The position numbers and the translations under genes are program-made. DNA of 48,220 bases from Oscillospiraceae bacterium (GTDB lineage Bacteria; Bacillota; Clostridia; Oscillospirales; Ruminococcaceae), in NCBI GenBank assembly GCA_017438745.1, contig JAFRUS010000085.1, positions 1-48,220 on the forward strand. Reading direction: 5' to 3'. The notes under the pieces are model-generated. The model was not told where the DNA came from. It worked only from the letters and a program-made list of their open reading frames with translations, and did not search any database. Below are positions 8,679-16,874 of the stretch, in pieces. Position 1 is the stretch's first letter. The number at the start of each line of letters is the position of its first letter.

Positions 8679-10136
8679 TTATTTGATCATTGTGTACATA
8701 AGTGTCGAGAACAGTGCATAGACCGGAACGGCTGCAAGATAAAGCGTACCGATCCACTTCTTTCCGTTTTCAGCACAGTATTTGCCGGCGAGAACTGCTG
8801 CCGGAGCAACTATGAATGTCATGTAGCGGAAGTCCATGCTGCATCCGTTAGGATACTTGATGTAGAAGTAAACGATGGAAGCCATGAACACGAGCACAGC
8901 TGCGGACATAAGGAACTGTTCCTTGTTTTCCTTCAGCTTGAAAGCGCCCTTTACAACGCCTGTCACAGCCGGAATCGTAAGTGCTATGGCTGCGATCATA
9001 AGACCTACAGGAACGATTGCAGGAACTTCAAACTTGAATTCACCGAAAAGTGAAGACTTGACCATGTAGGTCCAGAGGTTGTAGTCCTCAAATACCTCAG
9101 CATACGGTTCAGTCACGAAGTTAGGAAGGTCAGGAAGTATGATTCTCTGGAAGAAGGAGTGGTCACCTGTGTAGAGTGAGTGATCCTTCGGGATCTCGAG
9201 AACGTAACCGAAAGGCTGGTCGAATCTCTTGTAGTTTCTTACGCTGTACCAGAGGCCGAGCGGAAGACTTATCATACCGAATACGATGAATTTCGGAATA
9301 TAGGAACCGAATTTCTTTTCCTTTACTGCTTCGACGAACTTCCAAACGAACACGCCTGCTGTAAACATTGCAAGTGAGCCGATGGAGAGCTTTGTCATAA
9401 CGCCAAGGCCATAAGTGAAAGCGAGGATTATCGTGTTCTTCCAGTCAGGACTTCTGTACCATCTGAGTGTGTAGATAAGCGCAATTGTCATAAGGAGTGT
9501 ACAGAGCATATCAGGTGTAATTCTTTCACTTAGGTAGAATGCCGGGCAGAAAGCTACAAATCCAACTGCTGCTGCGCGGTACTTATCCTTAAGGCCTGCT
9601 TCCTTGCAGAAGGAATCTGTCATGAGAAGAACGATGCATGATGCCACGCCGCTGATTATCTTGCCGGTGTCAACAATGAGCTCATTATCATGTCCGCCGA
9701 GGAATGAATTGATCGGTGCGGATACGAGAGCACTGAGAATGTAGTAGAATGGCTGCTGGTAATACTGTCTTGTATTGGTCTGCGGAAGCATCTTATCTTC
9801 GATGAGAGTGAGGATGTATCCGGCATGGCCGTAGCCGTCCTTTTCGAATTCCCACATATCATGTGATCTTACCGCACCCGGTGTATAGAGCATGTAGCCT
9901 ATACGCATTACAAGTCCGGCAAACATTATGGAAGCTACCAGTCTGTCTGTAGTAAGCTGTTTTTTCTTAAGAAGCACGAGATCCGTAATGCCGGCAAGGC
10001 CAACAAGGATACCCATTGCCACTCTGAATCCTGTAGTCTCCGCAGGTGAGATAAGTCTCCACATCAGGTAGGCGAATGTCACGATAACGAAAACTGCAGC
10101 GTACTGAATTATTTTTTTCTCTTTTACAAGTTTCAT
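8679..10136 (-). CDS. GT-C (GT39/PMT_2-like) membrane glycosyltransferase
   Basis: This 485-residue polytopic protein has about ten hydrophobic segments. After the first segments comes an acidic extracytoplasmic loop (SHDMWEFEKDGYGHAGY, about 91-107), then a YYQQPFYYILSAL segment. Both are typical of GT-C enzymes that move a sugar from a polyprenyl-phosphate carrier to an exported acceptor. RITPDMLCTL and the adjacent hydrophobic runs also fit. The start has AAGGAGGT upstream and lies 12 bases after the stop of the PMT gene, so the two are co-transcribed. The acceptor and sugar are unknown. It is the last gene of a four-gene operon with a GtrA-type protein, so a role in cell-surface glycosylation is likely. 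Confidence 0.78.
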   Translation of the reverse strand: MKLVKEKKIIQYAAVFVIVTFAYLMWRLISPAETTGFRVAMGILVGLAGITDLVLLKKKQLTTDRLVASIMFAGLVMRIGYMLYTPGAVRSHDMWEFEKDGYGHAGYILTLIEDKMLPQTNTRQYYQQPFYYILSALVSAPINSFLGGHDNELIVDTGKIISGVASCIVLLMTDSFCKEAGLKDKYRAAAVGFVAFCPAFYLSERITPDMLCTLLMTIALIYTLRWYRSPDWKNTIILAFTYGLGVMTKLSIGSLAMFTAGVFVWKFVEAVKEKKFGSYIPKFIVFGMISLPLGLWYSVRNYKRFDQPFGYVLEIPKDHSLYTGDHSFFQRIILPDLPNFVTEPYAEVFEDYNLWTYMVKSSLFGEFKFEVPAIVPVGLMIAAIALTIPAVTGVVKGAFKLKENKEQFLMSAAVLVFMASIVYFYIKYPNGCSMDFRYMTFIVAPAAVLAGKYCAENGKKWIGTLYLAAVPVYALFSTLMYTMIK

Positions 10137-10148
10137 CAGTACACCTCC

Positions 10149-12479
10149 TTATTCAAAGATCCATGTAGGCACGAGTTCGAGAACGTGCTTGATGTATGTT
10201 CTCGGTACTGCGATACCGGAGGCTTCAGGAAGGAACATGAAGAATACAATGGTCGATACCGCCATTACTATGCATTCTTTTTTTCTGATATTGCTGCTCA
10301 TGCTGCGGATAGAATTGCAGATAAGAAGTATCATAACAAGCAGGCATCCGAAGTACTGATAGATAAATACTGTTCTGTGTACGAAGAGCCATGGCATGAG
10401 CATTGCAAGGTATGCTATTGAAAGATACTGTGCAGATGTGCTCTTTCTTGTTCTCCAGAGGAACACATTGTGGAAGAAAGCTGCAAGACCTGCAAAGGCG
10501 ATGAACGGATTCATGAATGTTGCAACTGAGCTTACCTTGTCATCCGGGAATGAATTGATAGCGTCAAGAAGCGGTTTCTTGTCTGTGAGCCATTCGTACC
10601 ATTCTGACTGGTAAGGATGTGAATCAGTTACGTTTGAGTGGTATGAGTACATTGACTTTGAATTGTCGATTGCATGCTGAAGAATATTCTTGTCAGTATA
10701 TACCTGAGCAAATTCAATGTATGAAAGAACATAAGTCAGACCAGGGATCACGATAAACGCAACAACGCAGGCGATGCAAAGTTTAACGAGATACGGCACT
10801 GATTCCTTGAATGTCTTCTTTGACGCACAGTGCTTGATAAGGAATGTGAAAAAGAGCACTGCTATACCTGCAGCTGCGTAAGCACCTGTCCACTTTGTTG
10901 CACAGGCAAGTGCCATTGAAATACCGCTGAGGAAGATCCAGAGAAGCTGTTTTGAAAGCTTTCCGTTTCTGTTCATCTCCTCAACGAAGCAGTACATGAA
11001 GAAGAACATCATAACGATGAAATGTGCAACGATAATATCGATAGTAGCGATTCTTGAAAGAGTGAAGTGCATGCACTCAGTTGCGAGAAGCACGCCGCCT
11101 GTAAGAGCTGTACCTGAACGGTGTGAAATCTTCCATGCAAAGAGATACATGAGCGGTACCATTATCGTACCGAAAACTGCTACTGTGAATCTCCAGCCGA
11201 AAGGATTCATGCCGAAAAGTCTGATGCCGAGACCGATAAGGGTCTTGCCGAGCGGCGGGTGAGTATTTTCATAAATAGGAAGGTTGTGAATGAATTCATA
11301 ACCTGTTCTTCCGTGATAGATCTCGTCGAACATCATTCTGTAGTAATAAGTTGCTTCAGAACCAGGGAACTTGTCCTGTTCGTCGAAGAGTTCTGCATAC
11401 TCTGCGGTGTTCACAGGAGTGATGACCTCGTCATTCTCTCCGAGAATGATGATCTCATTGAAATGAGTGTCTTCGCGGCTGAAAACTATACCGATGTAGC
11501 GCACACTCCATGAAACACCTACACGGTTCCATGCAAAAGCTGTTTTCAGTTCCTCTTCTTCCTTTATTACCTTCCACTCACGTTCAACTTCGTCGTAAGC
11601 GGAAACACTTATTTTTCTTAAGCTTTCAGGTCCTAAGAAGATCTGAAGATCAGTAACTGTCTTGTATTCGCCGAGATCGATTATTATCTCTGCATTATCA
11701 GGATCATTCGAGTTGAATTTTCTGGATGTTTCAGGTGCTTCGTGTGAACCGAGCTGGAAAAATACCACTACTGCATATGCAACGGTAATGAGGATCATGT
11801 GAATGATATTCTTTTTTCCGAACTTTTCAGGTGTGTATGCAAGAGAAGGTTCTGAAGCTTCCTCCTTGCCTTCTTTTACAGTCTGTTTTCCGTAGTTTCT
11901 CATTCTTACAAAGAAAAGCACAAGTCCGGCTGCGATGCAGAGAATACCTGCAACAAGGAATGTCGGGAAATATTCCTTCGAAAACAGTTCGCTGAACGAG
12001 TGTTTCTGGGCAAACAGTGAATATGCCGCAAGGTGGATACCTGTGGATATCATAGCGTATGCGCCGATGAAAACCGAAGGCGATGCCAGCGGATATTTGC
12101 TGCTTAGAGCGCCGATCCAGATAAGAGCTGCAGCAGTTACCGCTATGTTGATGATGATCATCTTAGTTCCGCCCACCGTCATGCATATTACCGGAAGCGG
12201 ACAGAAAAGATATACCGCCGCCGCTATGCTTTTGCTGCGTGACATGCCCGAAGCTGAAAAGCAGACCGCCGCAAGAACTGCAGCATCACTGATCAGCGCA
12301 ATGTAGTTGGAAGTGCTTCTGTCCTGCATCATAAACAGCGGGATGAGTCGTATGAGCACGTAAAACGGTACGAGCTCTGCAAGTGAATACCCTTTAACAC
12401 TGTTATGTCTGTCGCGGTACGAATAAATGCCCCAGAACAGTGCACAGGATATTATGGTGTAGATAAATACCGGTGTCAA
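10149..12479 (-). CDS. PMT-family mannosyltransferase with inserted discoidin-like domain
   Basis: Membrane protein of 776 residues related to dolichyl/polyprenyl-phosphate-mannose protein mannosyltransferases. It starts at a TTG preceded by AGAGGGA. Residues 1 to about 200 are a separate bundle of hydrophobic helices. After a basic linker and another membrane helix (about 225-245) comes a soluble beta-rich segment (about 250-370) with the look of an F5/8 discoidin-type sandwich (IIIDLGEYKTVTDLQI). Then come the PMT-type acidic motif MMFDEIYHG and the THPPLGK loop, and a further set of about nine helices. The Asp-Glu pair is the catalytic feature of PMTs. The insertion between the first PMT helix and this motif would sit outside the membrane, perhaps binding acceptor or glycan. 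Fold and sugar are inferred, not tested. Confidence 0.83.
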   Translation of the reverse strand: MTPVFIYTIISCALFWGIYSYRDRHNSVKGYSLAELVPFYVLIRLIPLFMMQDRSTSNYIALISDAAVLAAVCFSASGMSRSKSIAAAVYLFCPLPVICMTVGGTKMIIINIAVTAAALIWIGALSSKYPLASPSVFIGAYAMISTGIHLAAYSLFAQKHSFSELFSKEYFPTFLVAGILCIAAGLVLFFVRMRNYGKQTVKEGKEEASEPSLAYTPEKFGKKNIIHMILITVAYAVVVFFQLGSHEAPETSRKFNSNDPDNAEIIIDLGEYKTVTDLQIFLGPESLRKISVSAYDEVEREWKVIKEEEELKTAFAWNRVGVSWSVRYIGIVFSREDTHFNEIIILGENDEVITPVNTAEYAELFDEQDKFPGSEATYYYRMMFDEIYHGRTGYEFIHNLPIYENTHPPLGKTLIGLGIRLFGMNPFGWRFTVAVFGTIMVPLMYLFAWKISHRSGTALTGGVLLATECMHFTLSRIATIDIIVAHFIVMMFFFMYCFVEEMNRNGKLSKQLLWIFLSGISMALACATKWTGAYAAAGIAVLFFTFLIKHCASKKTFKESVPYLVKLCIACVVAFIVIPGLTYVLSYIEFAQVYTDKNILQHAIDNSKSMYSYHSNVTDSHPYQSEWYEWLTDKKPLLDAINSFPDDKVSSVATFMNPFIAFAGLAAFFHNVFLWRTRKSTSAQYLSIAYLAMLMPWLFVHRTVFIYQYFGCLLVMILLICNSIRSMSSNIRKKECIVMAVSTIVFFMFLPEASGIAVPRTYIKHVLELVPTWIFE

Positions 12480-12567
12480 AAGTGATCCCTCTTTTCTTTA
12501 ATGATTAATATATCCGTGCAGAGCCGGCAGATCACATCTGCTCCCTGCATTGTCTGCTGTATAAGTC

Positions 12568-12605
12568 AACACTGACCAGCCCATAAAACCGGTCTGATCA
12601 GTGTT
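12568..12605 (-). terminator. Intercistronic hairpin between FAD oxidoreductase and PMT genes
   Basis: AACACTGA and TCAGTGTT pair across about 22 bases that include a further short stem. The T-run after it on the minus strand is weak, so partial attenuation within the operon is more likely than full termination. Confidence 0.5.
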
Positions 12606-12615
12606 TCATCAGTTA

Positions 12616-14166
12616 TTAGTCATTCTTTTCTTCGTGGTATTCCTTCTCGGTATTTACATTCCAGATGTTGTCCCTTGAAGTCTTTCCTGAAATGATGTTC
12701 TTTGCTGTTTCGAAGGCTGTTACCATCGAGTGGTCCATGTTGTTGTAGCGGTGCTGGCCGTTACGTCCCACGCAGTAGAGATTATCAAATGTATCGAGAT
12801 ACTTGATAAGTGTATCGATCTCGCTGTATGTGTCGAAGTAAGCAGGATAAGCTTTCTTTACGCGTTCTCTGTGTGAATCGAGAATGTCGCCTGTGCTGTT
12901 TATAACACCCATTGAAACGAGTTCCTTTGAAGCCATCTTGATGCATTCGTCATCAGAAAGATTCCAGAAGCTGTCGTTTTCATTGCAGAAGTATTCAAGA
13001 CCGATCCATACTGTGTCCTCAGGCTTTTCAACCATGTAAGGTGACCAGTTGTTGAAAATCTGGATTCTTCCAAGCTTAACGCCTGTATCCTGAACGTAGA
13101 TCCAGCAGTCAGGAACGATGTTGCCGAGTGTCTTTATATCTGTTTCGTTCTTAAGATTGAGCTTGTTTACGAGAAGACCAACTGTAACGAAGTCTCTGTA
13201 AGGAAGACCTGCAGCGATTCTGCCGATGTCTTCAGGAACGTCGTTCATGCCGCCTACAAGATCCTTGAGAGGCATTGAAGAAATGAAGATGTCGCCTTCA
13301 ACTGTTGATCCGTCAGCAAGTTCAAGTGAGTTTATCTTTCCGTCTGCAGTATTGATCTTTACTACTTCAGAATTCATTCTGATCTCGCCGCCGAGCTTCT
13401 TTACTTCCTCAGCAACTGTTTCCCAGAGCTGACCCGGACCGAACTTAGGATAGATAAATTCCTCGATGAGTGAAGTTTCTACCTTTCTTTCCTTGTTTCC
13501 GCCGCCGATCTTTGAGAACATATCCTTAAGAACGGCTCTGATCGAAAGGCCCTTTACACGCTGTGCGCCCCAGTCTGCTGAGATTTCACGAGGATGTCTG
13601 CCCCAGAGCTTTTCTGTATATCCCTCGAAGAACATTGAGTAGAGCACTCTTCCGAAACGGTTGATGTAGAAGTTTTCAAGTGAATCCTCAGGCTTCTTTG
13701 AGATGCATGATCCGAGATAGCTGCATCCTGCTGAAACAGTTGTTGCAAAGCCCATGTTCTTGATAGTCTGCATCTTCATTGAGACAGGATAATCGAAGAA
13801 CTTCTTCTTGTAGTAGATTCTTGAAACACGGTTTCTTACGAGCATTACTCTGTCTGTTTCCTCAGGGTCAGGACCGCCTGCCTTGAGTTTCTTTACTCTT
13901 CCGAGCTTGATGTCATCGAAGGAAGGCTTACCCTGTGTAGGCATCATGTTTTCCCACCAGTCAGTTACGTCCTTGTCCTTTGAGAAGAATCTGTGACCGC
14001 CGATATCCATACGGTTGCCTCTGTATTTAACTGTTCTTGAAATACCGCCTATTTCAGATGATCCTTCGAGAACAGTAACACTGTATTCATCCTTAGACTT
14101 GCTTAAAAGTTCATACGCAGCTGTAAGTCCGGCAGGACCTGCGCCTATAACAACAATATTTTTCAA
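12616..14166 (-). CDS. NAD(P)/FAD-dependent oxidoreductase, amine-oxidase/UDP-galactopyranose-mutase-like
   Basis: This 516-residue soluble flavoprotein begins with a dinucleotide-binding motif ([17 protein letters not shown], about 4-20). An EIGGISRTV segment and a GGHRFFSKD motif follow, as in the protoporphyrinogen-oxidase/UDP-galactopyranose-mutase fold. The end carries a YNNMDHSM flavin-contact segment. The start is TTG with AGAGGG eight bases upstream; the stop of the gtrA-like gene lies five bases before it. Enzymes of this class are often encoded with GtrA and GT-C proteins in glycan loci and may modify the lipid-linked sugar. The exact reaction is unknown; UDP-galactopyranose mutase proper is only a relative. 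Confidence 0.8.
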   Translation of the reverse strand: MKNIVVIGAGPAGLTAAYELLSKSKDEYSVTVLEGSSEIGGISRTVKYRGNRMDIGGHRFFSKDKDVTDWWENMMPTQGKPSFDDIKLGRVKKLKAGGPDPEETDRVMLVRNRVSRIYYKKKFFDYPVSMKMQTIKNMGFATTVSAGCSYLGSCISKKPEDSLENFYINRFGRVLYSMFFEGYTEKLWGRHPREISADWGAQRVKGLSIRAVLKDMFSKIGGGNKERKVETSLIEEFIYPKFGPGQLWETVAEEVKKLGGEIRMNSEVVKINTADGKINSLELADGSTVEGDIFISSMPLKDLVGGMNDVPEDIGRIAAGLPYRDFVTVGLLVNKLNLKNETDIKTLGNIVPDCWIYVQDTGVKLGRIQIFNNWSPYMVEKPEDTVWIGLEYFCNENDSFWNLSDDECIKMASKELVSMGVINSTGDILDSHRERVKKAYPAYFDTYSEIDTLIKYLDTFDNLYCVGRNGQHRYNNMDHSMVTAFETAKNIISGKTSRDNIWNVNTEKEYHEEKND

Positions 14167-14171
14167 TTTTA

Positions 14172-14645
14172 TTAACCCTCTGTCTTTCCTTTTGGTGTAT
14201 AAAGAATTATCTTTCTTGCGAGATAGTTATAAACGAGAACGATTATGGCAACGACGATCTTTGCAGCATAACGGTTCATCGAAAGCATCTCGGTGGCAAG
14301 ATACATAAGAAGCATGTTGAGTCCGAATCCCACAAGGCCGATGAGAACATATCCGATAAACTCACCGTAGCCCGATTTTGCATTGGACTTCTCCTGAAAA
14401 ACGAATTTCTTGGAAAGTATGAAGTTCGTTATGATACCTGTGACAAATCCGGCTGTAGTTGCAAGTGCTGTGATCTGCCACGTCGTACCTGCCTGACAGA
14501 CAAGCGTATAAGTCACAAAATCCACAACAAAGGCGATACCGCCGACAAATGCATATCTGAAAAACTTTATAAGTCCGTTATCCGTCGGAGCAAAAAACAA
14601 CTCCTTGAACTTAAAAGCAAAAATCAGACTAAGTAACTCTTTCAT
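14172..14645 (-). CDS. GtrA-family membrane protein
   Basis: A 157-residue protein with four membrane helices (about 28-48, 55-75, 94-115, 125-147), the exact size and layout of the GtrA/PF04138 family. These proteins are thought to flip polyprenyl-phosphate-linked sugars or assist their use by glycosyltransferases. FRYAFVGG near the first helix and [10 protein letters not shown] near the end match family patterns. It is the first gene of the operon, with AGAGGT before the ATG and a promoter 35 bases upstream. A partner role with the two GT-C enzymes downstream is the natural reading. Confidence 0.88.
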   Translation of the reverse strand: MKELLSLIFAFKFKELFFAPTDNGLIKFFRYAFVGGIAFVVDFVTYTLVCQAGTTWQITALATTAGFVTGIITNFILSKKFVFQEKSNAKSGYGEFIGYVLIGLVGFGLNMLLMYLATEMLSMNRYAAKIVVAIIVLVYNYLARKIILYTPKGKTEG

Positions 14646-14684
14646 ACCATCTACCTCTTATAAATTATTACCCACGTAATCTTT

Positions 14685-14713
14685 ATTATACAATAAATTT
14701 CACTGAATGTATA
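14685..14713 (-). promoter_or_regulatory. Likely sigma-A promoter of gtrA-like operon
   Basis: Minus-strand TATACA (14708-14713), 17-base spacer, TATAAT (14685-14690). The -10 is perfect and the -35 matches four of six. It gives a leader of about 33 bases. Confidence 0.6.
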
Positions 14714-14728
14714 GTATTTTTTGAAAAA

Positions 14729-14761
14729 AAATCATCCCTGTCTGTGTAACAGGGATGATTT
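14729..14761 (-). terminator. Terminator of citrate synthase gene
   Basis: Thirteen-base arms (AAATCATCCCTGT and complement) enclose CTGTGTA. On the minus strand a run of eight T follows. It begins just after the gltA stop. Confidence 0.9.
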
Positions 14762-14765
14762 ATGA

Positions 14766-16130
14766 TTATCTGTCTGCCATTTTTGTGTATTCCGCGCGGT
14801 CTGCCACAGCCTTGTATGCAGGACGGATTATCTTGCCTGCGTTGATAAGCTCCTCGATACGGTGAGCTGACCAGCCGGAGATTCTCGCTACCGCAAAAAT
14901 AGGTGTGTAGAGTTCAGCCGGAAGTCCGAGCATGCGATAGATAAGTCCGCTGTAGAAGTCGATGTTCGCGCTTACGCCCTTGTAGATCTTTCTCTTTTCG
15001 CCGATAACAACTGGAGCAAGACGTTCAACGAGAGTGTAGAGCTCGTATTCCTTCTCCATTCCCTTTTCTATCGAGAGATCCTTTACAAACTTCTTGAGCA
15101 CTCTTGCACGCGGATCTGAGATCGAGTAAACAGCGTGTCCCATGCCGTAGATAAGTCCGGAGTTGTCGAAGCCGCGCTTTTCAAGAAGTGAGATGAGATA
15201 TTCCTTTATTGCATCTTCGTCTGTCCAGTCCTCTACCTTTTCCATAAGGTCATCGAACATGCGTACAACCTTTATGTTGGCGCCGCCGTGCTTAGGTCCC
15301 TTAAGTGAAGCAAGCGAAGCTGCTGTTGAGGAATATGTGTCAGTACCTGATGATGAAACGACATGTGTCGTGAAAGTCGAGTTGTTTCCGCCGCCGTGTT
15401 CTGCGTGGAGAACAAGAGCAAGGTCGAGGATCTTTGCTTCAAGTTCCGAATATTTTGAGTCACTTCTTAAAGTGTAGAGAATATTTTCAGCAGTTGAAAG
15501 ATCCGGACGCGGTCTGTGGATTATAAGGCTTCCGCTCTTTTTATAATAGTTGTATGAGTGATAAGCATAAACAGCCATGACCGGAAGAAGTGCGATTATC
15601 TCAAGGCACTGTCTTAAAACGTTCGGAATGCTGGTGTCGTCCGGTGTGTCGTCATAGGCATAAAGTGTGAGAACACTTCTCGCAAGAATGTTCATCATGT
15701 CGTTGCCAGGCGACTTCATTATAATATCCCTTACAAAAGTGGTAGGGAGTTTTCTGAAACTGCCGATAAGATCATTAAATTCCTTAAGTTCAGTCTCTGA
15801 AGGGAGTTTTCCGAAAAGAAGAAGATAGGTCGTTTCTTCAAATCCGAAGCGGTTCTCTGTAATGAATCCGTCAACGATATCTTCAACATCGATACCTCTG
15901 TAGTAGAGCTTGCCGTCGCAGGGAACAGACTCACCGTTCACGATCTTACTGGAGCATACTTCACTGATGTCTGTAAGTCCTGCCAGAACGCCTTTACCGT
16001 TCAGATCACGGAGACCTCTCTTGACATCGTACTGTACGTATAGTTCCGGATCAATGTTATGGCAGCTTACGCATTTTTCTGCAAGCTGTTCGATAGCCGG
16101 AGTTACTTTTGAAAAATTGTAGTTTGACAT
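14766..16130 (-). CDS. gltA: Citrate synthase
   Basis: Citrate synthase joins oxaloacetate and acetyl-CoA; in this kind of anaerobe it feeds glutamate synthesis through a partial TCA path. From the ATG at 16130, which follows AAAGGAAGTGG, the protein has 454 residues. Catalytic motifs are present: HAEHGGGNNSTF (first catalytic His), GMGHAVYSISDPRA (second His) and ANIDFYSG (catalytic Asp). The longer in-frame reading back to 16238 has no ribosome site and is not conserved-looking. The N-terminal CVSCHNIDPELY stretch is of a type seen in longer clostridial forms. A TATAAT-like box lies at 16290-16295 without a good -35. Its own terminator follows, so it is monocistronic. Confidence 0.95.
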   Translation of the reverse strand: MSNYNFSKVTPAIEQLAEKCVSCHNIDPELYVQYDVKRGLRDLNGKGVLAGLTDISEVCSSKIVNGESVPCDGKLYYRGIDVEDIVDGFITENRFGFEETTYLLLFGKLPSETELKEFNDLIGSFRKLPTTFVRDIIMKSPGNDMMNILARSVLTLYAYDDTPDDTSIPNVLRQCLEIIALLPVMAVYAYHSYNYYKKSGSLIIHRPRPDLSTAENILYTLRSDSKYSELEAKILDLALVLHAEHGGGNNSTFTTHVVSSSGTDTYSSTAASLASLKGPKHGGANIKVVRMFDDLMEKVEDWTDEDAIKEYLISLLEKRGFDNSGLIYGMGHAVYSISDPRARVLKKFVKDLSIEKGMEKEYELYTLVERLAPVVIGEKRKIYKGVSANIDFYSGLIYRMLGLPAELYTPIFAVARISGWSAHRIEELINAGKIIRPAYKAVADRAEYTKMADR

Positions 16131-16399
16131 TAGAACCACTTCCTTTATAATGAATTGTGCAGAAACCACTGTATTTCCCCGTTTCAGATAAATGGTATGC
16201 CACATGAAGACCTTTTTGCATAAGATCTGTAATTGCATTCATTCTCTTATTAATGATAAATCAGTGTTTTCTTAGTATAATCACTTTATATTATATCACA
16301 TCGGCAATTGTCTATTTGTTAATAGAATGTAAACATAATTGCACGCACAGATTTCACCTGCAAATCACCATCGTGTCGTTTTTTCAATAAACACAAAAA

Positions 16400-16423
16400 A
16401 GCCTCCGGTTTGAACCAGAGGCT
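16400..16423 (-). terminator. Terminator of the tRNA operon
   Basis: AGCCTC...GAGGCT with inner GGTT/AACC pairs, followed on the minus strand by TTTTTT. It lies 20 bases after the tRNA-His 3' end. Confidence 0.85.
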
Positions 16424-16442
16424 GAAATCTCATTATTTAAAG

Positions 16443-16517
16443 GGTGGATAGTGGGATTCGAACCCACGGTCTTCAGGACCACAATCTGACGCGTTAACCA
16501 ACTACGCTATACCCACC
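16443..16517 (-). tRNA. tRNA-His (GTG)
   Basis: The 75-base minus-strand sequence folds as a cloverleaf with anticodon GTG in the loop TTGTGGT. It has the extra 5' G opposite discriminator C that marks tRNA-His. The T arm GTGGG TTCGAAT CCCAC is perfect. The last anticodon-stem pair is an A-C mismatch. CCA is not encoded. Last of three tRNAs in one transcript. Confidence 0.96.
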
Positions 16518-16523
16518 ATATAA

Positions 16524-16597
16524 TGCATCTTGCTGGATTCGAACCAGCGGCTTACTGCTTAGAAGGCAGTTACTCTATCCAACTGAGTTAAAGATGC
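16524..16597 (-). tRNA. tRNA-Arg (TCT)
   Basis: A 74-base cloverleaf with acceptor GCATCTT/AAGATGC, D stem ACTC/GAGT, anticodon loop CTTCTAA (anticodon TCT) and T arm GCTGG TTCGAAT CCAGC. It reads AGA codons. CCA is not encoded. Second tRNA of the operon. Confidence 0.97.
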
Positions 16598-16621
16598 ATA
16601 GTACTTCTTAACAGAAGTCTA

Positions 16622-16692
16622 AGCGGGTGATGGGAATCGAACCCACGTGTTCAGCTTGGAAGGCTGACATTCTACCATTGAACTACACCCGC
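16622..16692 (-). tRNA. tRNA-Gly (TCC)
   Basis: A 71-base cloverleaf with acceptor GCGGGTG/CACCCGC, anticodon loop CTTCCAA (anticodon TCC) and discriminator T. It reads GGA/GGG codons. First tRNA of the operon, about 30 bases from the transcription start. Confidence 0.97.
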
Positions 16693-16728
16693 ATGTAGTT
16701 TTTGCCGCCCTTCTCAGTCGGCTTTATT

Positions 16729-16757
16729 ATTATACTACAACTGAAATCAAATGTCAA
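16729..16757 (-). promoter_or_regulatory. Perfect sigma-A promoter of the tRNA-Gly/Arg/His operon
   Basis: Minus-strand TTGACA (16752-16757), 17-base spacer, TATAAT (16729-16734): all twelve bases match consensus, as expected for a strong stable-RNA promoter. A/T tracts just upstream could act as an UP element. Confidence 0.93.
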
Positions 16758-16823
16758 CACTTTTTTTAAATTTTTTTAAAATTTATTTTGCCGAATTTAT
16801 TTTGCCGTCGTACTGTAACGCAC

Positions 16824-16856
16824 AAAACGGGTGTCTCCTGCTGAGACACCCGTTTT
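16824..16856 (-). terminator. Terminator of the clpE-like gene
   Basis: A perfect 14-bp stem (AAAACGGGTGTCTC and complement) with a 5-base loop. A/T ends on both sides make it a strong terminator for the leftward transcript. Confidence 0.9.
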
Positions 16857-16874
16857 ATATAAACATATTTATTT

